A DNA stretch of 16,180 nt from Candidatus Nomurabacteria bacterium GW2011_GWF2_43_8 (GTDB taxonomy: Bacteria; Patescibacteriota; Minisyncoccia; Phycocordibacterales; UBA9973): positions 1 to 16,180 of the forward strand of contig LCGX01000016.1 of the NCBI GenBank assembly GCA_001000035.1. Direction: 5' to 3'. The notes beneath the pieces were generated by a model. That model worked only from the letters and a program-made list of their open reading frames with translations. It searched no databases and was not told where the DNA came from. A program made the translations under genes and the position numbers. Positions 5,567-13,443 of this stretch are shown piece after piece; positions within the stretch are counted from its first letter, which is position 1, and every line of letters begins with the position of its first letter.

Positions 5567-6373
5567 ATGAAAAACAAAATAAAAGAAATCCTGTATTCTT
5601 CCTTAGTTATTATAGTTATTATTCTTTTGGGTTTTGCGCCAACCGGACAAAAAGCGCAATTTTCTCTCGATTGGAAAAATCTCGGAATAAAAATGGTGGA
5701 AGCCGGGGTAATCGACCAAGAAAAATTTGAAAATCTGTATGCGGGTAGGGGCGGACTCTCCGAAGCGGATAAAAAATTGCTCTACGGCAATGACAATGGA
5801 GACATCGCCATCACGGCTGAAAATTCCGGAATGATGCTCAATATGCTCTGGGCTCTTGGGTTGTCCAACAAAAATCCGATTCTGGAAAATGGCCCGATGA
5901 TGGACTCGAGGTATGGCGGAGCGGGCAATTTTGCCTCAACCGGCGGGTGGACGTTGGCAAAAGGAAGCGCTATGGATCATTACAGCATGCATTCATTCGT
6001 GACATTGACACCAAGCCAGCAGATGCTGGTTGAAAAAGTTTCCAAGGGAATTTTCAGGCCATGTTGCAACAATTCCACCTATTTTCCGGACTGCAATCAC
6101 GGCATGGCAATGCTGGGATTATTGGAGCTTATGGCTTCACGGGACGCATCGGAAGCAGATATGTATAAAATGGCGCTCCAGGCAAATACTTTCTGGTTTC
6201 CCAGCCAGTACAGCGCGATCAAATCGCTTTTTGCGTCCAGGGGCATTGATTGGAACACGGTTGATCCGAAGGAAATCCTTTCGGCAGAATATTCAAGCGC
6301 GTCAGGGTATCAAAAAGTATTATCACAAGTGCAGCCGCAACAGCAAAAAGGAGGTTCGAGTTGCGGAGCGTAA
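5567..6373 (+). CDS. Secreted or anchored PCC...DCNHG protein, unknown function
   Basis: 268 aa with an N-terminal hydrophobic segment (residues 9-24) acting as signal or anchor. The outer domain has a notable motif FRPCCNNSTYFPDCNHGMAM (C166, C167, C176, H178), upstream His at 138 and 142, then a helix GLLELMASRDASEADMYKM and a TFWFPSQY segment. The C terminus ends KGGSSCGA, giving a lone Cys at 266. I do not recognise a named family, though PCC/DCNHG arrangements occur in uncharacterised Patescibacteria proteins. The cluster of Cys and His looks able to bind a metal or form disulfides, and the neighbouring CcdA could keep it reduced. There is no Shine-Dalgarno sequence; an A-rich leader precedes the ATG. 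Two stops, TAA TGA, end it. Confidence 0.75.
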   Translation: MKNKIKEILYSSLVIIVIILLGFAPTGQKAQFSLDWKNLGIKMVEAGVIDQEKFENLYAGRGGLSEADKKLLYGNDNGDIAITAENSGMMLNMLWALGLSNKNPILENGPMMDSRYGGAGNFASTGGWTLAKGSAMDHYSMHSFVTLTPSQQMLVEKVSKGIFRPCCNNSTYFPDCNHGMAMLGLLELMASRDASEADMYKMALQANTFWFPSQYSAIKSLFASRGIDWNTVDPKEILSAEYSSASGYQKVLSQVQPQQQKGGSSCGA

Positions 6374-6419
6374 TGAAAAATGACAAATTTCCAATTACAA
6401 ATTAAATAGTAAAAAAATT

Positions 6420-6950
6420 ATGACAACAGAACATAAAATAATCGGAGGAATTATATTATTGACGCTAGCTATTATGAGCGGTGGCATATGGTGGTCTTCA
6501 AAGGGAGCAGAAGAGCGAAAGGAGCAGCTTAGCAGGCCCATGATGGGAGAAAAAATGCCGGATTTGGGGGCAGTACATGTTGCTCGCAGTGAATCGCATC
6601 CGGCGTACGGATCAAATCCGCCGACTTCTGGCCCACATTGGGCTGGCACGGCCGGACCGGGGATTAAAACAGAAATTGTCCCCGATGAACTTGTGCTTCA
6701 TAGCATGGAACACGGCGCGACGGTCGTCTGGTATAAAGAAGGATTAGAACAGAATGAAGTGGATAAAATCAAAGAAGCATTTAATAGTTCTTCGGGAAAG
6801 AAAATAATGTTAGCTCGCAAAGATTTAGATGTTCCAGTCGCGCTGACGTCCTGGGGTTATCTGCTTAAACTGGAAACAATTGATGAAGGTGTAATTAAAG
6901 AATTTATAGAGACAAACAATGACAGAGCGCCCGAGAAAGCGCCGGTTTAG
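6420..6950 (+). CDS. DUF3105 family membrane-anchored protein
   Basis: 176 aa. A hydrophobic helix (residues 7-25) anchors it with the domain outside. The DUF3105 signature is clear: SHPAYGSNPPTSGPHW (59-74) and LVLHSMEHGATVVWY (91-105), with invariant His residues that may bind metal. Family knowledge: DUF3105 proteins are secreted or anchored, of unknown function, and often have a similar SNPPTSGPH...HS.EHG pair. The gene follows the PCC/DCNHG gene by 46 nt of AT-rich spacer and is followed 1 nt later by the split membrane gene, so it is probably in the same operon. Its length is normal for the family. Confidence 0.85.
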   Translation: MTTEHKIIGGIILLTLAIMSGGIWWSSKGAEERKEQLSRPMMGEKMPDLGAVHVARSESHPAYGSNPPTSGPHWAGTAGPGIKTEIVPDELVLHSMEHGATVVWYKEGLEQNEVDKIKEAFNSSSGKKIMLARKDLDVPVALTSWGYLLKLETIDEGVIKEFIETNNDRAPEKAPV

Positions 6951-6951
6951 T

Positions 6952-7062
6952 ATGGCCAATAGCACCGTAAAATCAATCCTGTACGGAACGCTAGCAAGCG
7001 CAATCTTGTTGGGAGTTTATTTTGCAGTGCTTTCGTTCGTGTCCGGATGGGGGTCATCATGA
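6952..7062 (+). CDS. Split CCAH membrane protein, N-terminal piece (36 aa)
   Basis: ATG 6952, one nt after the DUF3105 stop, encodes MANSTVKSILYGTLASAILL then GVYFAVLSFVSGWGSS, a single transmembrane helix. It ends in TGA (7060-7062), the only TGA stop in the window. I read it as the N terminus of the gene that resumes in the next frame at about 7050, because a helix followed by SGW and then a second helix is the layout I recall for related proteins. About a dozen or more residues between SGW and VIMSLVAGFG seem to be missing. The alternative is a true two-gene pair coupled by an ATGA overlap. Confidence 0.5.
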   Translation: MANSTVKSILYGTLASAILLGVYFAVLSFVSGWGSS

Positions 7063-7361
7063 GTTTAGTGGCAGGTTTCGGAATTCAAATTGGGCTGTAC
7101 CAATATCTTAAAGGTTTGGTGCATGACGGAGGGGGCATGGGTAAAGTAGTCGGCGTATCCGGAACTACCTCCACAGCCGCCATGGTTTCTTGTTGCGCGC
7201 ATTATCTGGTGAATTTAGTGCCGATTCTGGGGGTGACTGGACTTGTGACATTTGTCGCAGAGTATCAAGTTGAACTTTTTTGGGTCGGACTTCTCTTCAA
7301 TTTATTTGGCATTGCGTTCATTATTAACAGAATCATCAAATTCAAAAAACCTCATGAATAA
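7059..7361 (+). CDS. Split CCAH membrane protein, C-terminal piece
   Basis: About 100 aa from ATG 7059, which overlaps the TGA of the preceding piece as ATGA and has a G-run at 7049-7053; ATG 7047 in the same frame would add four residues. It encodes GFGIQIGLYQYLKGL, then a Gly-rich loop, then TTSTAAMVSCCAHYLVNLVPILGVTG in pieces around the key CCAH (about 7192-7203), and a final helix before a KFKKPHE tail. Membrane proteins with SCCAHHL...LP.LG..G occur in other bacteria near metal or redox genes (recalled, no function known). CCAH could be a Cu(I)-binding site within the membrane. It overlaps the next gene by 8 nt. Confidence 0.65.
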   Translation: MSLVAGFGIQIGLYQYLKGLVHDGGGMGKVVGVSGTTSTAAMVSCCAHYLVNLVPILGVTGLVTFVAEYQVELFWVGLLFNLFGIAFIINRIIKFKKPHE

Positions 7362-7806
7362 GACAATGACAATCTTAACATTAGCGCTGGCGTTTATGGG
7401 AGGATTTCTTGTTTTTTATCGAGATCGTCCTGTCGAACAAAAAATACCGGCAGATAATTACATTAATAATCAACCAACAAACGCAAAACAGAATTGGGAA
7501 TCAAAAATTAATGAGCAGGGTGGTGTTACGGCAACAATAACCCCAATTGATATTCTTTCCCCATCGTCGGAGTGGAAATTCGATATTGAAATGAATACTC
7601 ACTCGGTGGAACTAAAGGATCCAATGTTGTCAACTGTGCTCATTGATAATGAAGGCAAGGAATATAAACCAACCAGCTGGAACGGGCCGGTTGAAGGGCA
7701 TCACATGAATGGTGTGCTTACTTTTAATCAAATAGTTCCAACCCCAAAATTCATTACCTTAAAAGTAAAAAATGCTGGTGATATTATTAGAAGTTTTACC
7801 TGGTAG
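7354..7806 (+). CDS. Secreted/anchored beta-rich protein with GHH motif, unknown function
   Basis: 150 aa from ATG 7354, overlapping the preceding stop by 8 nt (translational coupling likely). Residues 4-21 form a signal or anchor helix. The rest reads as a beta-sandwich: VTATITPIDI, EWKFDIEMNTHSVEL, then SWNGPVEGHHMNGVLTF (108-124) and a final strand ending RSFTW. W.G...GHH..GVL.F and a terminal R.F.W are features I recall from uncharacterised Patescibacteria and archaeal proteins. H116, H117 and M118 could bind copper, but this is inference. The frame is also open upstream to 7252, but that stretch overlaps a clear coding frame, so the internal ATG is preferred. Confidence 0.72.
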   Translation: MNKTMTILTLALAFMGGFLVFYRDRPVEQKIPADNYINNQPTNAKQNWESKINEQGGVTATITPIDILSPSSEWKFDIEMNTHSVELKDPMLSTVLIDNEGKEYKPTSWNGPVEGHHMNGVLTFNQIVPTPKFITLKVKNAGDIIRSFTW

Positions 7807-7859
7807 TTCAAATATAATAGGTTGCAGGGCTTAACTCTTCATGATAAACTGCGTGCTTG

Positions 7860-8882
7860 ATGCCAAAAAAATACACATTTCATGTTTCCGGAACGCACTG
7901 CGCGTCTTGCAAAATCCTGATTGAGGATGTTTTGAAAGAGCAGGATTTCGTGAGAGGCGTAGAGGTTGATCTCGATAACGAAACAGTGGAGATAGAAACA
8001 GAAAGCAACCAAAATCCCGAAGAAATCGCCGCTGCCCTGACAGCCAAAATAAAGCCAAATGGCTACATGCTGTCGGTTGAAAAAAATATTGAAGAGAAAA
8101 AACCAGACAACGTGATTTGGCAAGCCCTACCGCTTGGCCTTGCTTTTCTGGCGCTTTTCTTCATCTTGCAAAAATCTGGGATTCTAAATTTCGGTATCGG
8201 CGGCAAAACGACACCGGCCACGAGCTTTATCATCGGTCTTGTCGCCTCGGTTTCAAGCTGTCTGGCGGTGGTCGGGGGCTTGGTTCTGTCTCTCTCGGCC
8301 AAAATATCGGAAGATGACAAAAGCGACACAAAAACATTCCTGCTTTTTCACGGGGGGAGATTGGCGAGTTTCGCGCTTCTGGGCGGAGTTCTGGGCCTGG
8401 CCGGCAATGCTATAGGCATCAACTTTACTTTTACGGCGATTTTAGGGATCGTCGCATCTGTCGTCATGCTCCTCCTCGGGCTTCATCTGCTCGGAGTTTT
8501 TTCTAGAAATAAAATTGTATTGTCTTCTGGGATTTTCCAGAATATAAATTCTGTTTTCAGAAAAGTAGAACATAAAACATTCACTCCTCTTTTGATAGGT
8601 TTCGGGACATTTTTTCTGCCCTGCGGATTTACCCAGTCGATGCAGGTAGTCGCGCTCTCCAGCGGATCGTTTGTAACGGGGTTTCTTATTATGTTTGCGT
8701 TCGCTTTGGGAACGTTGCCGGTGCTTCTGCTTCTGTCCTTCGGGTCGGCCTCCTTCGCGCATTCTAAATATGCTCCGCTTTTCTTCAAGTCGGCCGGAGT
8801 CATCGTGTTGGGGCTCGGGATTTTTGCGCTCTTGGCTGGATTGGCGGGGCTGGGAATTATCAGTCCGCTCTTTAATATATAA
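7860..8882 (+). CDS. HMA domain fused to a DsbD_2/cycZ-like membrane domain
   Basis: 340 aa. Residues 1-70 are an HMA domain with SGTHCASC (10-17), a Cu(I)-binding loop. From about residue 87 there are six hydrophobic helices of the DsbD_2 / sulfite-exporter-like family, with single Cys in VASVSSCLAVVGGLVL (C134) and GTFFLPCGFTQSMQVVAL (C255), the pair used by this family as a redox or metal couple, plus FHGGR near 164. This fusion is known elsewhere and sometimes annotated as a membrane copper-tolerance protein. It suggests that copper or electrons pass from the HMA domain into the membrane part. TATAAT at 7813-7818 lies 41 nt before the start but has no clear -35. ATG 7860 is preferred over TTG 7857. 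Confidence 0.85.
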   Translation: MPKKYTFHVSGTHCASCKILIEDVLKEQDFVRGVEVDLDNETVEIETESNQNPEEIAAALTAKIKPNGYMLSVEKNIEEKKPDNVIWQALPLGLAFLALFFILQKSGILNFGIGGKTTPATSFIIGLVASVSSCLAVVGGLVLSLSAKISEDDKSDTKTFLLFHGGRLASFALLGGVLGLAGNAIGINFTFTAILGIVASVVMLLLGLHLLGVFSRNKIVLSSGIFQNINSVFRKVEHKTFTPLLIGFGTFFLPCGFTQSMQVVALSSGSFVTGFLIMFAFALGTLPVLLLLSFGSASFAHSKYAPLFFKSAGVIVLGLGIFALLAGLAGLGIISPLFNI

Positions 8883-8884
8883 TT

Positions 8885-8893
8885 TGGTATAAT
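8885..8893 (+). promoter_or_regulatory. Extended -10 promoter before the cupredoxin-like gene
   Basis: TGGTATAAT (8885-8893) is a perfect TGnTATAAT element, right after the preceding stop. The region 17 bp upstream has no good -35, which extended -10 promoters can do without. The ATG at 8903 is 9 nt downstream, again predicting a leaderless mRNA. Confidence 0.6.
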
Positions 8894-8902
8894 AACCGAG
8901 CC

Positions 8903-9277
8903 ATGAATAAAACAGTTTTAATTATCATTACACTTGGCCTGATCGTTGTCATCGGTATTATTTTTTCGAGCGGGCAGGGTTCGGGGTCAGCGCAAAATGT
9001 GGAAATACGAGACGGCATTCAGTATGTCACAATCAACGCCAAAGGCGGTTATTTTCCGAAGGTGTCCACCGCCAAGGCGGGCATACCGACAAAACTTATT
9101 GTCAAAACAGACGGGACATTTGACTGCTCGGCTGCGCTCTCGGTTCGCTCTGCCGGTTTTCAGGAGATTCTGCCTCAAACCGGGGAAACGGAAATTGATC
9201 TTGGAATTCCCAAGGCGGGGGAGCCGCTGGAAGGAATATGCGGAATGGGAATGTACAGTTTTTTGGTCAATTTTTAG
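8903..9277 (+). CDS. Cupredoxin-like membrane-anchored copper protein
   Basis: 124 aa. A membrane anchor covers residues 4-21, followed by a Gly/Ser linker and a beta-rich domain: YVTINAKGGYFPKVSTAKAG, then IPTKLIVKTDGTFDCS (C75), then EILPQTGETEIDLGIPKAG and ICGMGMYSFLVNF (C113, M115, M117). This order and the final CGMGM loop match the plastocyanin-like cupredoxin_1 domains found with copper ATPases. There is no His at all in the protein, so a classical type-1 blue copper centre is not possible; Cys/Met ligands would favour Cu(I). It is the last gene of the copper island and has its own promoter. It probably carries or buffers copper outside the membrane. Confidence 0.8.
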   Translation: MNKTVLIIITLGLIVVIGIIFSSGQGSGSAQNVEIRDGIQYVTINAKGGYFPKVSTAKAGIPTKLIVKTDGTFDCSAALSVRSAGFQEILPQTGETEIDLGIPKAGEPLEGICGMGMYSFLVNF

Positions 9278-9278
9278 G

Positions 9279-9307
9279 TTGCTTGCATTTCTTTTTTACC
9301 CTATAAT
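9279..9307 (+). promoter_or_regulatory. Promoter of the large surface-protein gene
   Basis: TTGCTT (9279-9284) and TATAAT (9302-9307) are separated by 17 bp. A GTG at 9317 follows after 9 nt, the same distance as at two other starts in the window, so GTG 9317 is accepted as a leaderless start. Confidence 0.6.
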
Positions 9308-9316
9308 AATATATAG

Positions 9317-12300
9317 GTGGCGGGTGGTTTATCTGCTCTCCATAAAATAGATTTTATTATAAAGAAAATACCACAACAATTTTTTATAAAAAAATGGTTT
9401 GCCTACGCGTTGGTAGGAGCTCTTTCTGTTTCTATTTTATTTCCTGGTTTTGTTAGGGCTGTCACCGGGGTGCCGGAAATTATAAACTTCCAAGGACGCC
9501 TGATGGATGACGCTGGGGCTCTCTTGGGTGGCGCTGGCACGGATTATTGTTTCAAATTTGCCATCTGGGATGTTTCTACCGGAGGCACGGCTAATCCAAA
9601 CCAGCTTTGGCCCGACAGTTATGCCGATCCTTCGGCGATGACGTTGGTGGTTCGAAGTGGGGTGTTTGACGCCTCCATCGGATCTGGGGTAGATACGCTG
9701 AATTATAATTTTCAAAGCAATGATACGGTGTATATTGATATTCAAGTGGCCGACAAGGTCGGGGCCTCGTGCACTACCGGCGGCGATGAAGTTTTTGAAA
9801 GACTTGATCCCCGACAGCAGATAGTTTCATCGGCTTTTGCGATTAATTCTGGCACAGTTTTGGGATTTACTCCGGCCCAATCAGCTACTGATAGCCAAAT
9901 TCCAGTTCTGACAACAGGGGGGGTTATTTTGGGTCATGCGACAACCGCCCGGCTGGCTTCGGTCGGCGCTGCTCCGCTGGCCATTGACGCAGGAAGTTCT
10001 GGAACTCTAAATATAAATAATACTTCAACCGGAGATATTCTTTTGGGTGGAGGATCGGCTTCAACGGGCTGTACGCTGACCAACTCAACCGGGGCATTTG
10101 CCTGCGCGGCGGGATTCTCTGGAAGCGGTTTATCTCTAACATCTACCAACACCACTCAAGTTACTACCGCTTCGGCTCTGGCGCTGAATGTCAACAGTTT
10201 GACTGAAGGTACGGGGCTCTATGCCGCTTCGTCTTCTCTGACTACGGGTAAATTGGTAGACCTCCAAGTTTCCGGCACGGCGGCCGGGGCATCGCAAACA
10301 GCGCTCAATATTCTCACCACTGGCGCGAATGCGACCAGCAGCATCACAACCTATGGCTTGCAGGTTTCCAATACACATACCGGAACATCTTCGGTGGACT
10401 ACGCGGGATCTTTCACGGCCACTGGCGGTGGTACTACTTCCACGGCCATCGGTTTGTATGCCACGGCCAGCGGAGGAACAACCGCCAATTACGCCGGCAT
10501 CTTTGACGCAGGCCAAGTATTAATTGGTGCAACCACAGCGACCACAGGATCTCTTTCAAAATTAAATATTATTAGTTCTATGGCTTCAAATGGATCAACC
10601 ACTGCAATTGCCGGAATTCATGGTGAATATACAATAAACCCAACGGCCGGCGGTACTCAGGTAGGTAATCGTTTTGTTATGAACAATGCTCCTACAAATG
10701 CAACCGCCAATACTTCTATTAATCAAATTGTGAGAACCATCGACAACACTACGCTTGCAAACTTGGTGCGCGGGATCGAAGTGGTTTCCAATGCCGGCAG
10801 CAATACAGCGGGGACAAATACAGGTATCCGAACGACTGGCGCGACGTTCGGCATTCAGGCCCTGACTAATGCGGCGGCCGGGGGCGTGTCTTTGCCGGCC
10901 GCTATTTATGGCGAGAGCACTGGCACGACCCAAGGAGATATTTTACGTCTCTATACAGGCACAATGACTTCTGCGCCATCTATCTTCCAAATTTATCATG
11001 ACACATCTGCCTTTACCGGTGCCGTTCTACTTGTGGACATGGCTAAGAGCGGTGGCGGTACCTCTTTCTCTGGTAATTTTCTAGATTTTCAAAATGCCAG
11101 CGTCCAAAAATTCAAAGTTACCAGCGCGGGGGTGACAAGTATGGGGCTCTCGGCGACGGCTTCCACCACGGCTGTATGTTCCAGTTTGGCGCCCGGAGCT
11201 ACTCCGGGCGCCGGTACGGCGTATGAAATCCGCGACTGTAGCGGAGCACCGGTCCTCGACTATGCCGAGATGTTTCCTGTGGCCTCTGACGCGGTTTATG
11301 GAGATGTGGTAGCCATGGGAACGGAAATGGTTGAATATTATGCCGATGACGGATACGGCAATATTTTATACGATGCGCCGAAAAGAAAAGTTACCAAATT
11401 GATAAAGGCCGACCACTTGTATCAAAATAATGTTGTCGGTATTGTTTCGCTCAACTATGGCGATTTCAGTTCGGTTGGGCATGGGGTTATTGATAAAGAA
11501 GACAACCCTATGCCAATCGCTTTAAACGGACGCGTGCCGGTCAATATTTCTCAAACTTCGGAGGCGATAGCGCCGGGCGATTATCTCACTACTTCGGCTG
11601 ATGTAGGTAAAGCAACCAAAGCGACCGGGGCAGGACAAGTCATCGGTAAGGCACTGGGATCATGGGAGCCGGGCAGTAATACAGATCAGATTATGGTGTT
11701 CATTGAACAGGGTTATTATAATGGCCAAGATTTGGGCAATTCTACCGGCATTGTGCTCAATGATATTTCCACTGACACTTCCGAAACTACAAGTTCATTT
11801 TCCTCCCAGAAAACTCTTGAAGAATTTTTGGCCAGCGGAAATCAAATGCAATTGGCAGAACTTGATGTTTCGGAATTATCGGTCGGCCGTCTGATTGCCG
11901 GCCTGGAAATTATTACGCCGCTCTTGACCGCGTCCGTAGCCGAAGCGGCTACACTTAATGTATCTGAAAGTGCCACTTTTGCCGGGCTGACATTATTGTC
12001 CGGGACCACGACATTTTCCGGGAGTGTTGCCTTCGATTCCGAGGTTGAGTTCAACCTTGCGCCGGTTTTCAATAAAGACACGGCTGGTTTCGCGATTATC
12101 AAGGAAGGGGATAGAAGCGTTCGTGTTTCCTTTGAAAAGCCGTATGCTATGACGCCTATAGTTACAACCTCAATAGTGTTTGAAGCGACTGATAATATTG
12201 ACCAAGTAACCGCCGATACTCTCTTGGGAGAAAATATAACCTCGCTTGTGCTCGATAAAGATCCGACCGGATTTACGATTCTTTTAAATAAAAGAGCCCC

Positions 12301-12661
12301 GCAGAATATCCGATTCTCCTGGATTGCGCTTGGCGTTAAAGACGCGGGAGTTTTTGAAAGCCTGGGAGATGGGTTAGAGTTTGCTTCTCCAACCCCTGAA
12401 CCTGCTCCCGAATCAATAGTTTCCCCCGCGCCAGAACCGGAATTGACCCCTGAACCAGTTCTCGAAATAATTCCCGAACCTGTTCCCGAACTCATCGAGC
12501 CTGAGGGCTCTTCAGAGCCTGAACGGCCTTTGCCGGAAGTTTCCCCCGCGCCAGAACCGGAACCAATCCCAGAAATAATTCCTGAACCTGCCCCGGAACC
12601 AGCACCGGAAGAAGTTGCTCCTGCTCCAGAAGAAACTCCGGCACCCGAACCAACTCCTTAA
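9317..12661 (+). CDS. Large secreted surface protein, tail-fibre/adhesin-like, with Pro/Glu-rich C terminus
   Basis: 1114 aa from GTG 9317. A membrane helix or signal is at about residues 28-46, followed by GVPEIINFQGRLMDDAGALL, a start common to Patescibacteria surface proteins. Residues about 80-185 are beta-rich; about 185-640 are Thr/Ser/Ala/Gly-rich and repetitive, typical of fibre-like stalks. Near 648 DYAEMFPV opens a domain (to about 800, ending MVFIEQGYYNGQ) resembling phage-fibre or peptidase G2-like autoproteolytic domains; this match is by eye. About 950-1015 (KPYAMTPIVTTSIV and GFTILLNKRAPQNIRFSWIA split around a loop) resembles a receptor-binding beta-sandwich. From about 1023 the chain is PxPEPxPE repeats. 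Likely role: attachment to other cells or surfaces, as inferred. Independent of the copper genes, with its own promoter. Confidence 0.75.
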   Translation: MAGGLSALHKIDFIIKKIPQQFFIKKWFAYALVGALSVSILFPGFVRAVTGVPEIINFQGRLMDDAGALLGGAGTDYCFKFAIWDVSTGGTANPNQLWPDSYADPSAMTLVVRSGVFDASIGSGVDTLNYNFQSNDTVYIDIQVADKVGASCTTGGDEVFERLDPRQQIVSSAFAINSGTVLGFTPAQSATDSQIPVLTTGGVILGHATTARLASVGAAPLAIDAGSSGTLNINNTSTGDILLGGGSASTGCTLTNSTGAFACAAGFSGSGLSLTSTNTTQVTTASALALNVNSLTEGTGLYAASSSLTTGKLVDLQVSGTAAGASQTALNILTTGANATSSITTYGLQVSNTHTGTSSVDYAGSFTATGGGTTSTAIGLYATASGGTTANYAGIFDAGQVLIGATTATTGSLSKLNIISSMASNGSTTAIAGIHGEYTINPTAGGTQVGNRFVMNNAPTNATANTSINQIVRTIDNTTLANLVRGIEVVSNAGSNTAGTNTGIRTTGATFGIQALTNAAAGGVSLPAAIYGESTGTTQGDILRLYTGTMTSAPSIFQIYHDTSAFTGAVLLVDMAKSGGGTSFSGNFLDFQNASVQKFKVTSAGVTSMGLSATASTTAVCSSLAPGATPGAGTAYEIRDCSGAPVLDYAEMFPVASDAVYGDVVAMGTEMVEYYADDGYGNILYDAPKRKVTKLIKADHLYQNNVVGIVSLNYGDFSSVGHGVIDKEDNPMPIALNGRVPVNISQTSEAIAPGDYLTTSADVGKATKATGAGQVIGKALGSWEPGSNTDQIMVFIEQGYYNGQDLGNSTGIVLNDISTDTSETTSSFSSQKTLEEFLASGNQMQLAELDVSELSVGRLIAGLEIITPLLTASVAEAATLNVSESATFAGLTLLSGTTTFSGSVAFDSEVEFNLAPVFNKDTAGFAIIKEGDRSVRVSFEKPYAMTPIVTTSIVFEATDNIDQVTADTLLGENITSLVLDKDPTGFTILLNKRAPQNIRFSWIALGVKDAGVFESLGDGLEFASPTPEPAPESIVSPAPEPELTPEPVLEIIPEPVPELIEPEGSSEPERPLPEVSPAPEPEPIPEIIPEPAPEPAPEEVAPAPEETPAPEPTP
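12418..12562 (+). repeat. Direct repeat in the Pro/Glu-coding tail (25 bp, period 120 bp)
   Basis: An identical 25-bp stretch occurs at 12418-12442 and 12538-12562, exactly 120 bp apart and in frame, encoding VSPAPEPE. The sequence between also shows similar units (EIIPEPVPE and EIIPEPAPE). It supports growth of the C-terminal tail by duplication of a 40-residue unit, and is also a spot where tail length can vary or assembly can slip. Confidence 0.85.
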
Positions 12662-12717
12662 GAGGGGATTTAAATAGACAAGAGGTTTTTAAATTAATTA
12701 AAGATTAAATCATTTGT

Positions 12718-12750
12718 TCTTACTTTTTCCGCATATGCGGAAATCTTAAG
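12718..12750. repeat. 33-bp quasi-palindrome, copy A (left end, inverted)
   Basis: The core TTTCCGCATATGCGGAAA (12726-12743) is a perfect 18-bp palindrome. The full 33-bp unit matches the reverse complement of copy C (13570-13602) at 27 of 33 positions. It overlaps the stop codon (12746-12748) of the minus-strand PaaX/Cas2-like gene and could act as its terminator hairpin (7-bp stem, ATAT loop). An outer 8-bp inverted repeat, CATTTGTT at 12711-12718 and AACAAATG at 12756-12763, surrounds it. Confidence 0.85.
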
Positions 12751-13372
12751 AGTGCAACAAATGAAAGTACCTTTTGAATTTTTGATCGTTTAAAATATTT
12801 TCCACCGTTAAAACCTCCACATAGTTTGTCAATCCGAAGAAATCAGCAATAAATATTATCTCATCCTCGCAGGGATAAGGACAAATCCAAGCGGATTTCT
12901 GGAATTGGAGAAAATTTAACATTTTTAAGTGGTATCGCAGAGCTTCCCTTCCTTTGGTGAATCTCATAGGAATGTCAAACATTACTAATCTCCATTTGCC
13001 GTCCCATTTTTCCGGTTTCTTAATTTCCATAAGATCGATGGAAAAAGCCCGTAATTTACTTTCTCCTTTTTTGGTAATTTTTATTATTGTCTTGCCGTTC
13101 TTGTCGCCGATGTATTCTATAAGTTTGTGGCGTCTCATATTGTCGATTGAATTTTGGATTTGCTTTTTAGAATATCTTTTGGATCCATTGAATGTTTTAC
13201 ATACCTGCACCACATTGCCCAGGGCGGCGGCTCCGAGAACCAACACGGGGAGGGAAGCCAGGGCCAGCACGCACAGAACGACAGTAGTAATTTTTGCTTT
13301 TGGAGTATCAGAATCCAAAAAATCTTTTAATCGTTTTTGGTATCCAATTTTATATTCTTTGTTATTATCCAT
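12746..13372 (-). CDS. Membrane-anchored PaaX-like regulator with Cas2-like C-terminal domain
   Basis: 208 aa read on the minus strand from ATG at 13372. Residues 28-55 are one hydrophobic helix. Residues about 62-112 look like a winged helix (SKKQIQNSIDNMRRHKLIEYIG, then KTIIKITKKGESKLRAF). From 127 the chain reads WRLVMFDIPMRFTKGREALRYH, QKSAWICPYPCEDEIIFI and FFGLTNYVEVLTVENI in order, the pattern of the Cas2-like middle domain of PaaX; D133 in MFDIP occupies the place of the Cas2 metal-binding Asp. Family knowledge: PaaX represses phenylacetate genes, while related Patescibacteria proteins are unassigned and sometimes labelled Cas2. No cas genes or CRISPR array are nearby. A membrane helix is unusual for a DNA-binding repressor. 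Three copies of a palindromic repeat flank it and are the natural candidate operators. Confidence 0.75.
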   Translation of the reverse strand: MDNNKEYKIGYQKRLKDFLDSDTPKAKITTVVLCVLALASLPVLVLGAAALGNVVQVCKTFNGSKRYSKKQIQNSIDNMRRHKLIEYIGDKNGKTIIKITKKGESKLRAFSIDLMEIKKPEKWDGKWRLVMFDIPMRFTKGREALRYHLKMLNFLQFQKSAWICPYPCEDEIIFIADFFGLTNYVEVLTVENILNDQKFKRYFHLLHS

Positions 13373-13443
13373 ATTTTTATTTTTTAACTTTTGTCGTTTT
13401 ACTCTACCTTTCGCCTCGTGTTTTTACTCATACTTATGTTCAT

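Noticed and set aside
6952..7361. UGA read as Gly (Gracilibacteria-type code) to join the split membrane gene
   Set aside because: Reading TGA 7060 as Gly gives only one more residue before TAG at 7066. No other gene needs UGA recoding.
11842..12495. 217-aa minus-strand frame opposite the surface gene
   Set aside because: It is the complement of the Pro/Glu-rich tail and Thr-rich part. Its Ser/Gly-rich sequence has no start signal or family resemblance.
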